In this document: positions 1 to 5,089 of the stretch, piece by piece
How the letters are laid out: each line of letters begins with the position of its first letter
Numbering within the stretch: the first letter of the stretch is position 1
Source of the DNA: JBOHBN01 sp050698355
GTDB lineage: Bacteria; Actinomycetota; Actinomycetes; Streptosporangiales; WHST01
Direction of reading: 5' to 3'
Length of the DNA stretch: 5,751 nt
Assembly (NCBI GenBank): GCA_050698355.1
Contig: JBOHBN010000200.1
Coordinates: 1-5,751 of the forward strand
Position numbers and translations under genes: made by a program
Notes under the pieces: model-generated
Told to the model about the DNA's origin: nothing
Seen by the model: only the letters and a program-made list of their open reading frames with translations
Databases searched by the model: none

Positions 1-657
1 CCGGCCGACCTCGGTGCGCTCGTCCTGCGGCGGGACGCGCCGGGACAGCTCACCCGCCGCGATCGCGGCCGCGGTCTCCTCCACCGCCACCAGCGGTCGC
101 AGGCTGCCGCGCACGAGCAGGTAGCCCATCCCCGCGACGAGGACGAGCACGGCGGCGCCGACCACGACGATGATCGCGATCAGCCGGCCGACCGTGTTGT
201 CGACCTCGGCCAGGCTGACCGCCACCGTCACCGCGCCCCCGGACCCGTCGTTCAGGGGTGTCACAATGACCCGCCACCGGGTCGGCCCACGGGTCGAGCG
301 CACGGTGAACGGCTCGCCGGCGAGCCGTTGCGCCGTGCTCGCTGTCAGCTGCGGCAGCTGCGGGGGGTACGGGTTCTCCTGCGTCGGCGCGCTGTATCTG
401 GTGCCGTTTCCCGCAGGGCCCGTTATGAAGATCATGTACGCGCTCGGTAGCTCCGGTCGCTGGTCATGCTGCTGCGGAAATGGCTCGCCCCGCGCGGCCG
501 CCGCGGTCGACTGCGCCGTCGCCTGCAGCTCGCTGTCCACCTCGCCGAGCAGGTAGGTGCGCAGCACCGTGACGGCGGCGAACCCGGTGACCGCGAGCCC
601 CATCGCGACGAGCAGGACTACCGCGACGACGAGCCGTACCCGCAACGGCCAGGTCAT
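1..657 (-). CDS. Sensor histidine kinase, PhoR-like, N-terminal part (cut by window edge)
   Basis: Membrane sensor kinase expected to phosphorylate the response regulator encoded just upstream. The 219 visible residues show a short basic N-terminus (PLRVRLV), a first membrane helix at about 9-31, an extracytoplasmic sensor region at about 33-158, a second helix at about 159-182, then the start of a HAMP domain (SLRPL at 185-189, RTEVGR at 214-219). The DHp domain with the phospho-accepting His and the ATPase domain lie beyond base 1. From memory, PLRVRLV, the SLRPL segment, TAAAI and RTEVGR match M. tuberculosis PhoR closely, and the gene order (regulator then kinase) is the same. The sensor region lacks a recognisable fold and is Pro/Gln-rich in its middle. 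I chose ATG 657 because a weak AGG lies five bases before it. An in-frame ATG at 690 would add 11 residues and has no better ribosome site. The gap to the regulator stop is 80 bases. Ligand unknown. Confidence 0.9.
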   Translation of the reverse strand, partial: MTWPLRVRLVVAVVLLVAMGLAVTGFAAVTVLRTYLLGEVDSELQATAQSTAAAARGEPFPQQHDQRPELPSAYMIFITGPAGNGTRYSAPTQENPYPPQLPQLTASTAQRLAGEPFTVRSTRGPTRWRVIVTPLNDGSGGAVTVAVSLAEVDNTVGRLIAIIVVVGAAVLVLVAGMGYLLVRGSLRPLVAVEETAAAIAAGELSRRVPPQDERTEVGR

Positions 658-737
658 GGGCACCTGCGCGAGGTTCCGCGCCCTGTCCATTAACCGGCCG
701 GCCCGCCGCGGCACACCTGAGTTGGACGACACGGTGC

Positions 738-1451
738 TCAGCCGCGGGGCCTTCGGAGCACGTAGCCGACGCCGCGCACGGTGTGCAACAGCCGCGGCTC
801 AGCGTTGTCGACCTTGCGGCGGAGGTACGACACGTACGACTCGACGATGTTGGCGTCGCCGCCGAAGTCGTACTGCCAGACGTGGTCGAGGATCTGCGCC
901 TTGGAAAGTACGCGGCCGGCGTTCTCCATCAGGTAGCGCAGCAGCTTGAACTCCGTCGGCGACAGTGACACCGCCGCACCGGCCTTGAAGACCTCGTGCG
1001 AGTCGTCATCGAGCTCGACGTCCTCGAACGCCAGCCGGGCCGAGCGTACCGGCGCCTCGGGCCCGGACGTGCGCCGCAATACGGCCCGGATGCGGGCAAC
1101 GAGCTCCTCCAGGCTGAAGGGCTTGGTCACGTAGTCGTCCCCGCCGAGCGTGAGGCCCTGCACCTTGTCCTGCGTGCCGTCGCGCGCGGTGAGGAACACC
1201 ACGGGCACGTGCAGCCCCTCCGCGCGCAGCTTGCGCATAACCGCGTAACCGTCCATGCCTGGCATCATGATGTCCAGCACCATCAGGTCGGGGCGCACAT
1301 CACGTACGGCCTCGATCGCCGCGCGGCCATCACCTGCCGCGGTCACCTCGAACCCCGCGAAACGCAGGCTGGCGGCGAGCAGCTCCTTGATGTTCGGCTC
1401 GTCGTCGACGACCACGAGCCGACCCTCGGTCGACGTCTCGTTCTCCCTCAT
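738..1451 (-). CDS. OmpR/PhoB-family response regulator, PhoP-like
   Basis: DNA-binding response regulator of 237 residues, the usual length for the OmpR/PhoB class. The receiver domain spans about 11-127: acidic pair D16-D17, phospho-acceptor D60 in LDIMMPG, switch T88 and K110 before PF. A winged-helix effector domain spans about 138-235, with SLSPTEF at 162-168, the recognition-helix region YVSYLRRKVD at 206-215 and the C-terminal hairpin RGVGYVLR. The stretch DHVWQYDFGGD (189-199) and much of both domains are very close to M. tuberculosis PhoP as I recall it, so a PhoP-type regulator is more likely than MtrA or TcrX types. Actinomycetes have many paralogues, so no symbol is given. Start ATG 1451 has AAGGTG seven bases upstream on the minus strand; an in-frame TTG at 1475 would add eight residues but is poorly placed. 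The partner kinase follows. Autoregulation is suggested by the direct repeat at 1490-1507. Confidence 0.96.
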   Translation of the reverse strand: MRENETSTEGRLVVVDDEPNIKELLAASLRFAGFEVTAAGDGRAAIEAVRDVRPDLMVLDIMMPGMDGYAVMRKLRAEGLHVPVVFLTARDGTQDKVQGLTLGGDDYVTKPFSLEELVARIRAVLRRTSGPEAPVRSARLAFEDVELDDDSHEVFKAGAAVSLSPTEFKLLRYLMENAGRVLSKAQILDHVWQYDFGGDANIVESYVSYLRRKVDNAEPRLLHTVRGVGYVLRRPRG

Positions 1452-1474
1452 GGCACGGCACCTTCTACCTGCCA

Positions 1475-1480
1475 AGTATG
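1475..1480 (-). promoter_or_regulatory. Putative -10 element of the response-regulator promoter
   Basis: Read on the minus strand the hexamer is CATACT, one base from TATACT-like actinobacterial -10 elements. It would start transcription about 17 bases before ATG 1451, leaving room for the AAGGTG ribosome site. No TTGACA-like -35 exists 17-18 bases upstream. That position is occupied instead by the PhoP-box-like repeat, as expected of an activator-dependent promoter. Inferred from sequence only. Confidence 0.45.
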
Positions 1481-1489
1481 GGCGCCGGT

Positions 1490-1507
1490 GCTGAGAGCTC
1501 GCTGAGT
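1490..1507 (-). promoter_or_regulatory. PhoP-box-like direct repeat upstream of the response regulator
   Basis: On the minus strand the site reads ACTCAGC-GAGC-TCTCAGC: two 7-bp units sharing CTCAGC, separated by 4 bp, so an 11-bp period. The published M. tuberculosis PhoP box is two TCACAGC units with a 4-bp spacer; these units match it at 5 of 7 and 6 of 7 positions. The centre is about 47 bases before ATG 1451 and lies over the expected -35 of the CATACT promoter. OmpR-family dimers bind head-to-tail repeats of this period. Since the gene downstream encodes a PhoP-like protein, autoregulation is the simplest reading. Binding itself is inferred. Confidence 0.5.
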
Positions 1508-1532
1508 GGCCGCTCGAAGGAACCTGGAAGTG

Positions 1533-2000
1533 CTATTGGATCCCGCGCTTCTTCAGGATCGCTTCGATGTCACCGAAGTCGTCGTCACTTTCCTGGGTAT
1601 TCGCCTCGGTCTGACGGTTCCCGGTGACGGCCTTCCTGTCGGATTTCTCCCCCGACTCGACCGCGCCGCTCTCCTTGGCCTCTTGTACGGCGGCCTGCCG
1701 GCGGCCGATGATCACTCCGGACACGATCCACAGCACGACGGAGAGGGCGATCAGCGCGAACCCGATCCATGAACCGAGCGAGAACACCAGGCCCAGCGCC
1801 CAGTCGACCACCCGTACGGCGAACGGCACGAGCAGGTGGAGAATGCCGATCAGGTACGCCGCGATCGGGAGTATCGACCAGGCGAGGCCGCGCAGGCCGG
1901 AGCCGACGCCACGGCGCCGCCACCGCCAGATGCTGATGAGCACGCCGAGCGCGCTCAACGCGATCGCGGCCGGGAGCCAGAAGGCCTCTGCGTAGTCCAT
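1533..2000 (-). CDS. Small three-helix membrane protein with acidic tail, unknown function
   Basis: A 155-residue integral membrane protein with no recognised catalytic motif. Hydrophobic segments lie at about 8-25, 39-58 and 78-98; a basic WRWRRRG loop (25-31) follows the first, which puts that loop on the cytoplasmic side. The last third (from about 100) is polar and probably cytoplasmic, rich in Glu, Lys, Ser and Thr, and ends in an acidic patch and a short helix-like end (DDDFGDIEAILKKRGIQ, 139-155). Proteins of this design, with a similar DIEAIL..RGI end, are common in actinomycetes; I recall some carrying an unsupported 'cellulose synthase' label, but no glycosyltransferase motif (DXD, QXXRW) is present. 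Start ATG 2000 has GAGGA eight bases upstream; the longer open frame to 2294 runs under the divergent hydrolase and has no membrane or ribosome-site support. It ends 81 bases before the regulator gene, so co-transcription with it is possible. Confidence 0.85.
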   Translation of the reverse strand: MDYAEAFWLPAAIALSALGVLISIWRWRRRGVGSGLRGLAWSILPIAAYLIGILHLLVPFAVRVVDWALGLVFSLGSWIGFALIALSVVLWIVSGVIIGRRQAAVQEAKESGAVESGEKSDRKAVTGNRQTEANTQESDDDFGDIEAILKKRGIQ

Positions 2001-2145
2001 CGGGCCAATCCTCGCACGATGCGGTCCGAACAGCGCTGGGGTACTTCCCTGACCGTTCCCCGGCAGTGACCAGTGGCCACCCTGATGATCACCCGGGCAG
2101 TAGGTTGGGCAAACGAACCGGTCAATGCCGGCAGGGGGCGTGCAC
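2001..2145. promoter_or_regulatory. Divergent intergenic region between membrane protein and hydrolase genes
   Basis: These 145 bases separate two genes starting in opposite directions and must hold at least one promoter. On the plus strand TAGGTT at 2101-2106 is a plausible -10, 39 bases before GTG 2146, but has no good -35. An imperfect 15-bp palindrome (GTGACC-AGT-GGCCAC, 2066-2080, one mismatch per arm) and a TGACC direct repeat at 2050 and 2067 could be regulator sites. On the minus side I see only the GAGGA ribosome site before ATG 2000 and no convincing -10. Confidence 0.4.
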
Positions 2146-2937
2146 GTGGATAACCACGAGAACCAGCTCGAGACCGAGTCACCCGCGGCGATCGGCACCA
2201 CGGGGACCGTGACCGTCGCCGGCGATGATGTCACGGTCCGGTGTACCGGTAGCCCCACGGCAGGCGAACCGGCCGTGGTGCTACTCGCCGGCATGCCGGA
2301 CGACCTGACGACCTTCGACGGGCTGCAGAGCAGGTTGGGTGAGGTGCTCTATGTGTGCACCTACGACCGTCTCGGCGAGGGCACGAGCAGCACGCCGCAC
2401 CGGGACCAATCGCTCGAGGACTGCGCGGCGACCCTGCACGGCGTGTTGGCGAAGATCGCGCCGACCGGCCCGATTGTTCTCGCCGGACACTCGCTTGGCG
2501 GGCTCATTGCGACCGTTTACGCCCACCAGTACCCGGATTACGTCAGCGGGCTGGTCCTGCTCGACGCCACTGCTCCGGGAGTCGACGAGGAGATCCTCGA
2601 GCTGGTCCCGGCGGACGCGACGTGGCCCGCAGCAGCCGTGCGGCAGGAGGCGAACGGCCTGCGTACGGGGGCCAATCCCGAGCGGCTGGTCTACGGGGAC
2701 ACGCCGCTCGGTTCGCTCGGCGACATCCCGTTGACCGTCGTGCAGCACGACAAGTCCATACTCGCCACCGTCCCGCAGTACGGCGCCCAGCTGGAGCGAA
2801 TCTGCCGGAGGGGTCAGCAGCGCCTGGCCGCCCTGTCCAGCCGCTGCCGACTGGTCACGGCGACGGGCAGCGGCCACTACGTCCATATCGACCGACCCGA
2901 TCTCGCCAACGACCTCATCACGTTGATGGCGAGGTGA
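2146..2937 (+). CDS. Alpha/beta-fold hydrolase
   Basis: Serine hydrolase of about 263 residues, substrate unknown. In numbering from GTG 2146: a beta-strand and oxyanion segment VVLLAGMPDD (44-53), a CTYDRLGEGTSS segment (71-82) typical of this superfamily, the nucleophile elbow GHSLG (114-118, Ser116), LVLLDATAPG (136-145), and a C-terminal GSGHYVHIDRPD (241-252) that supplies the catalytic His (probably His244). The acid residue is less clear; Asp202 in QHDKS is a candidate. There is no signal peptide or membrane segment, so it is probably cytoplasmic, although Cys33 and Cys71 sit where exported relatives may form a disulfide. GTG 2146 has AGGGGG seven bases upstream, whereas ATG 2125 in the same frame has no ribosome site and adds only seven residues; a stop at 2101 rules out a longer start. 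It begins the hydrolase-racemase-acetyltransferase run, with the racemase five bases downstream. Confidence 0.92.
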   Translation: MDNHENQLETESPAAIGTTGTVTVAGDDVTVRCTGSPTAGEPAVVLLAGMPDDLTTFDGLQSRLGEVLYVCTYDRLGEGTSSTPHRDQSLEDCAATLHGVLAKIAPTGPIVLAGHSLGGLIATVYAHQYPDYVSGLVLLDATAPGVDEEILELVPADATWPAAAVRQEANGLRTGANPERLVYGDTPLGSLGDIPLTVVQHDKSILATVPQYGAQLERICRRGQQRLAALSSRCRLVTATGSGHYVHIDRPDLANDLITLMAR

Positions 2938-2942
2938 CCCTG

Positions 2943-4088
2943 GTGAGTGGTCCACTGAGCGGGTTTCGGGTCGTGGAGATCGCGAGCATCGCACCCGCCC
3001 CGTTCGGCTGCACGGTTCTCTCCGACCTGGGCGCGGAGGTGCTGCGTGTCGATCGCGCGAGCAACGTGCCCGAGGACCCTCCCACCACCGCGCCGCCCGA
3101 CCCGCTCGCCCGCGGGCGGGGTTCGGTCGGCGTCGACCTGAAGAACCCCGCCGGTGCGGGCGTCGTACTGCGCCTGGTGGAGTCCGCCGACGTCCTCGTC
3201 GAGGGCTTCCGGCCGGGCGTGTGCGAACGGTTGGGCGTCGGCCCGGCGGAATGCCTCGCGGCCAACCCGCGGCTGGTGTACGGACGGCTGTCCGGCTACG
3301 GGCAGGACGGCCCGCTGGCCGGTGCGGCCGGGCACGACATCGACTACCTCGCATACGCCGGCGCGCTGCATCCGATCGGGCCGGCGGGCGCGCCGCCGCT
3401 GCCGCCGGTGAACTACGTCGCCGACTTCGGTGGCGGCGGCATGCTGCTGGCGGTCGGCGTGCTCGCGGCACTCCTGGAACGGGAGCGGTCCGGGCGAGGC
3501 CAGGTCGTGGACGCCGCGATGGTCGAGGGTGCTGCGGCGATGACCGGCATGCTGCACGGCCTGCGCGCGTCCGGCGTCTGGCGGGACGAGCGCGGCACCA
3601 ACTTCCTCGACGGAGGCGCACCGTTCTACCGCTGCTACAGCTGCGCGGACGGCCGGTTCGTCGCCGTCGGCGCGCTGGAGCCGCAGTTCTACGCCGCCCT
3701 GCTCGCCGGGTTCGAGATCGACCCGGCCACGCTGCCGGGGCAGCACGACCGGGAGTACTGGCCGGAGATCGCCGAGCAGTTCGCTGTCGTCTTCGCGACC
3801 CGTACGAGGGACGAGTGGGCCGAGCTGTTCGCAGGTACGGACGCCTGCGTCGCCCCCGTACTCACCCCGGCCGAGGCGCCGCGGCATCCGCACGCGGCCG
3901 CTCGCGGCACGTTCGTCGAGGTGGACGGCCTTGTGCAGCCCGGCCCGGCGCCGCGGCTCGACCGCACACCAGGAAGCGTCGGTGGACCGGCGCCGTACGC
4001 TGGGCAGCACTCGAACGAGGCGCTCGGCGCCTGGGGGTTCGGCCCAGCGGAGATCGACGAGCTCCGCGCTCAGGGAGCGATCCGGTGA
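2943..4088 (+). CDS. Alpha-methylacyl-CoA racemase (CaiB/BaiF, class III CoA-transferase family)
   Basis: Predicted to interconvert the (R)- and (S)-2-methylacyl-CoA epimers so that branched chains can enter beta-oxidation; cytoplasmic. The 381 residues open with the family signature (LSGFRVVEIA...PAPFGC, 5-23) and contain DLKNPAG (65-71), LVEGFRPG (85-92), the core GHDIDYLAYAGAL (130-142), NYVADFGGGG (157-166), RGQVVDAAMVEG (185-196) and GALEPQFY (243-250). Residues His131, Asp161 and Glu246 align with the known M. tuberculosis MCR catalytic residues His126, Asp156 and Glu241, all offset by exactly five, which argues for racemase rather than plain CoA-transferase activity. Start GTG 2943 has GAGGTG six bases upstream, inside the end of the hydrolase gene; GTG 2934, overlapping the hydrolase stop by four bases, is an alternative. 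The frame stays open upstream through the hydrolase, but that extension encodes nothing family-like. The tight spacing on both sides indicates an operon. Confidence 0.95.
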   Translation: MSGPLSGFRVVEIASIAPAPFGCTVLSDLGAEVLRVDRASNVPEDPPTTAPPDPLARGRGSVGVDLKNPAGAGVVLRLVESADVLVEGFRPGVCERLGVGPAECLAANPRLVYGRLSGYGQDGPLAGAAGHDIDYLAYAGALHPIGPAGAPPLPPVNYVADFGGGGMLLAVGVLAALLERERSGRGQVVDAAMVEGAAAMTGMLHGLRASGVWRDERGTNFLDGGAPFYRCYSCADGRFVAVGALEPQFYAALLAGFEIDPATLPGQHDREYWPEIAEQFAVVFATRTRDEWAELFAGTDACVAPVLTPAEAPRHPHAAARGTFVEVDGLVQPGPAPRLDRTPGSVGGPAPYAGQHSNEALGAWGFGPAEIDELRAQGAIR

Positions 4089-4103
4089 TCAAGGAAGGCG
4101 GGA

Positions 4104-4640
4104 ATGGACCAGCTGCGCGTAGAGCGCCCGGACGAGCGGGAAGTCGACGCGTACCTGCGGCTGCGTGACGCGGCCGCGGAGCGGATGGTCGCCCAGGGGA
4201 TCGAGCAGTGGGTGCCGGGAGAGGTCACCCACGGGCGCATGCGCGAGCTCGGCTGGGGGGACAGGCTGCACGTCGCGCGCCTCGGCGACGAGGTGATCGG
4301 CGGCGTCATCGTCGTGTGGACGGACCAGCTCTTCTGGGGCGACCGGCCGGAACCGGCAGGCTACGTGCACGGCCTGCTCGTAGACGCTGGACACAAGGGC
4401 GCGGGTCTCGGCCAGCGGCTGCTGGCCTGGGCGGAGTGCCACATCGCGGCTTCGGGTCGCGCGCTCGCCCGGCTCGACACCGTCACCACCAACGAGCGGC
4501 TGCGCAGGTACTACCGGGACGCGGGCTACGCCGAGGTCGGTGAGCGGGTGTTCGAGGACGGCGGGGTGTTCGGCGACGGCGCGCGCATTGCTTCCTGCAC
4601 GCTGCTGGAGAAGCGGCTGGGCTGCCAAGGGGATCATTAG
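4104..4640 (+). CDS. GNAT-family N-acetyltransferase
   Basis: Acetyl-CoA-dependent N-acyltransferase of 178 residues, substrate unknown. The N-terminal half has an early helix (about 12-32) ending in QGIEQW and the strand pair HVARLGDEVIGGVIVV (56-71). Motif A is VHGLLVDAGHKGAGLGQRLLAW (88-109), whose pyrophosphate-binding turn KGAGLG (98-103) has Lys in place of the usual Gln/Arg. Motif B is NERLRRYYRDAGY (130-142). The fold is complete and of normal single-domain length. An AAGGAAGG ribosome site precedes ATG 4104. It starts 15 bases after the racemase stop, so it is probably the last gene of that operon. The final codons (Cys-Gln-Gly-Asp-His-stop) lie inside the left arm of the inverted repeat at 4625-4713, so the last five residues may be supplied by that element. 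It could modify small amines, amino acids or protein N-termini; nothing here decides. Confidence 0.92.
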   Translation: MDQLRVERPDEREVDAYLRLRDAAAERMVAQGIEQWVPGEVTHGRMRELGWGDRLHVARLGDEVIGGVIVVWTDQLFWGDRPEPAGYVHGLLVDAGHKGAGLGQRLLAWAECHIAASGRALARLDTVTTNERLRRYYRDAGYAEVGERVFEDGGVFGDGARIASCTLLEKRLGCQGDH

Positions 4641-4713
4641 CCGCCCGACAGTCGAGGCTTCCTGACCAGCGACAATGGCGTCTCGACTGTCCACCTAGTC
4701 ATGATCCCCTTGG
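4625..4713. repeat. 89-bp nested inverted repeat between convergent genes
   Basis: The outer arms CCAAGGGGATCAT (4625-4637) and ATGATCCCCTTGG (4701-4713) are a perfect 13-bp inverted repeat. The inner arms GACAGTCGAG (4647-4656) and CTCGACTGTC (4682-4691) are a perfect 10-bp inverted repeat. Each outer arm is 9 bases from its inner arm, and the centre (4657-4681) is 25 bases. GGGC at 4619-4622 can also pair with GCCC at 4720-4723. It lies between the ends of two convergent genes, so a bidirectional terminator is possible, but neither side has a T-run. A small palindromic mobile element of REP or MITE type, or a structured RNA, would also fit. No target-site duplication is evident. Confidence 0.85.
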
Positions 4714-4722
4714 TAAGGCGCC

Positions 4723-4989
4723 CTACTCGTTGCCGATGCCGAAAACCCGGCGGGTCAGCGCCTGCACATCCCGGTCGAGGTGGTCAAAGCGCCGGTCGAC
4801 CGCATTGAACCGGGCGTTCATCTCGCCACGTAGCCCGTCGAACTTGCCGTCAAAACCATCGATCTTGCCGTTGACCTCTCCACGAAGTCCCCGGATCTCG
4901 GTGGTGACGATGCGCAGCACGAGTCCAGCCATCGCCGCGAGGATGGCGAGGAACCCACCGATGACCGTCCAGGTCTGCGCGTCGTTCAC
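4723..4989 (-). CDS. Small N-terminally anchored coiled-coil protein
   Basis: An 88-residue protein with one N-terminal membrane helix (about 8-28, after MNDAQTWT) and a C-terminal rod. Hydrophobic residues recur at 3-4 residue steps (I32, L35, V39, F46, F50, L53, M57, V64, F68, L71, V75, L78, V82), which indicates a continuous coiled coil with a few stutters. The segment GLRGE(V/M)N occurs twice (34-40 and 52-58), and GKIDGFDGKFDG (41-52) is itself repetitive, so the rod probably grew by internal duplication. Similar short proteins ending in LDRDVQALTRRVFG are, as I recall, frequent in actinomycetes with no assigned role. The layout resembles XhlA-like or Bdr-like small membrane coiled coils, but the order of helix and rod differs from XhlA. 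Start GTG 4989 has no ribosome site but follows a -10-like TAGACT by eight bases, so the mRNA may be leaderless. Codon use is a little less G/C-biased than in its neighbours. Confidence 0.82.
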   Translation of the reverse strand: MNDAQTWTVIGGFLAILAAMAGLVLRIVTTEIRGLRGEVNGKIDGFDGKFDGLRGEMNARFNAVDRRFDHLDRDVQALTRRVFGIGNE

Positions 4990-4997
4990 AGCTTGCG

Positions 4998-5003
4998 AGT
5001 CTA
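4998..5003 (-). promoter_or_regulatory. Putative -10 element giving a leaderless transcript
   Basis: Read on the minus strand the hexamer is TAGACT, a good actinobacterial -10. It ends eight bases before GTG 4989, so transcription would begin at or one to two bases before the start codon, and the upstream sequence CGCAAGCT offers no ribosome site. No TTGACA-like -35 is visible. Confidence 0.45.
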
Positions 5004-5041
5004 CCGATCCGTACAGAGCGGGGACGCACTCGCGACGAACC

Positions 5042-5089
5042 TGTGGACAAGGCTAAAACCAGTCGCGGGAAACTCCGTTTTCGTCCACA
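5042..5089. promoter_or_regulatory. Inverted pair of DnaA-box-like sites within an interrupted palindrome
   Basis: TGTGGACAA at 5042-5050 is the exact complement of TTGTCCACA, the preferred actinobacterial DnaA box. TCGTCCACA at 5081-5089 is a one-mismatch copy in the opposite orientation. Between them AAAAC (5055-5059) and GTTTT (5077-5081) form a second inverted pair, so the 48-bp block could fold as an interrupted hairpin. It lies between the divergent coiled-coil and ABC-F genes and ends 11 bases before the ABC-F start. DnaA binding, a leader hairpin, or another regulator are all possible. Confidence 0.45.

Noticed and set aside
346..363. Tandem 9-bp repeat CAGCTGCGG in the kinase gene
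   Set aside because: Only two copies, in frame, encoding a Pro-Gln-Leu doublet in the sensor region; ordinary slippage in GC-rich coding DNA.
1452..1475. TTG 1475 as the response-regulator start
   Set aside because: The eight extra residues (MAGRRCRA) are not family-like, and they would place the AAGGTG ribosome site inside the coding region instead of before ATG 1451.
1533..2294. 253-residue version of the membrane protein starting at 2294
   Set aside because: The first 98 residues lie antisense to the hydrolase and show no helix or motif; ATG 2000 has a good ribosome site and begins the membrane-protein pattern.
2355..2942. N-terminal extension of the racemase frame through the hydrolase gene (fusion)
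   Set aside because: The extension is Arg/Pro-rich and matches no family. The racemase signature begins right after GTG 2943, which has its own ribosome site.
2281..3621. Long minus-strand open frame opposite the hydrolase and racemase genes
   Set aside because: It is a GC-rich antisense shadow: Arg/Pro-rich low-complexity translation with no domain, while the plus strand encodes two complete recognisable enzymes.
2877..4010. Second long minus-strand open frame opposite the racemase
   Set aside because: Shadow of the racemase codon bias, with no motif or plausible start; the plus strand has catalytic residues in register.
4089..4694. Minus-strand open frame opposite the acetyltransferase, starting inside the palindrome
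   Set aside because: Its translation has no domain, and it lies fully antisense to a clear GNAT gene.
4986..4992. Exact TCACAGC PhoP half-site at the coiled-coil gene start
   Set aside because: No second unit lies 11 bp away on either side, and a single heptamer is weak evidence.
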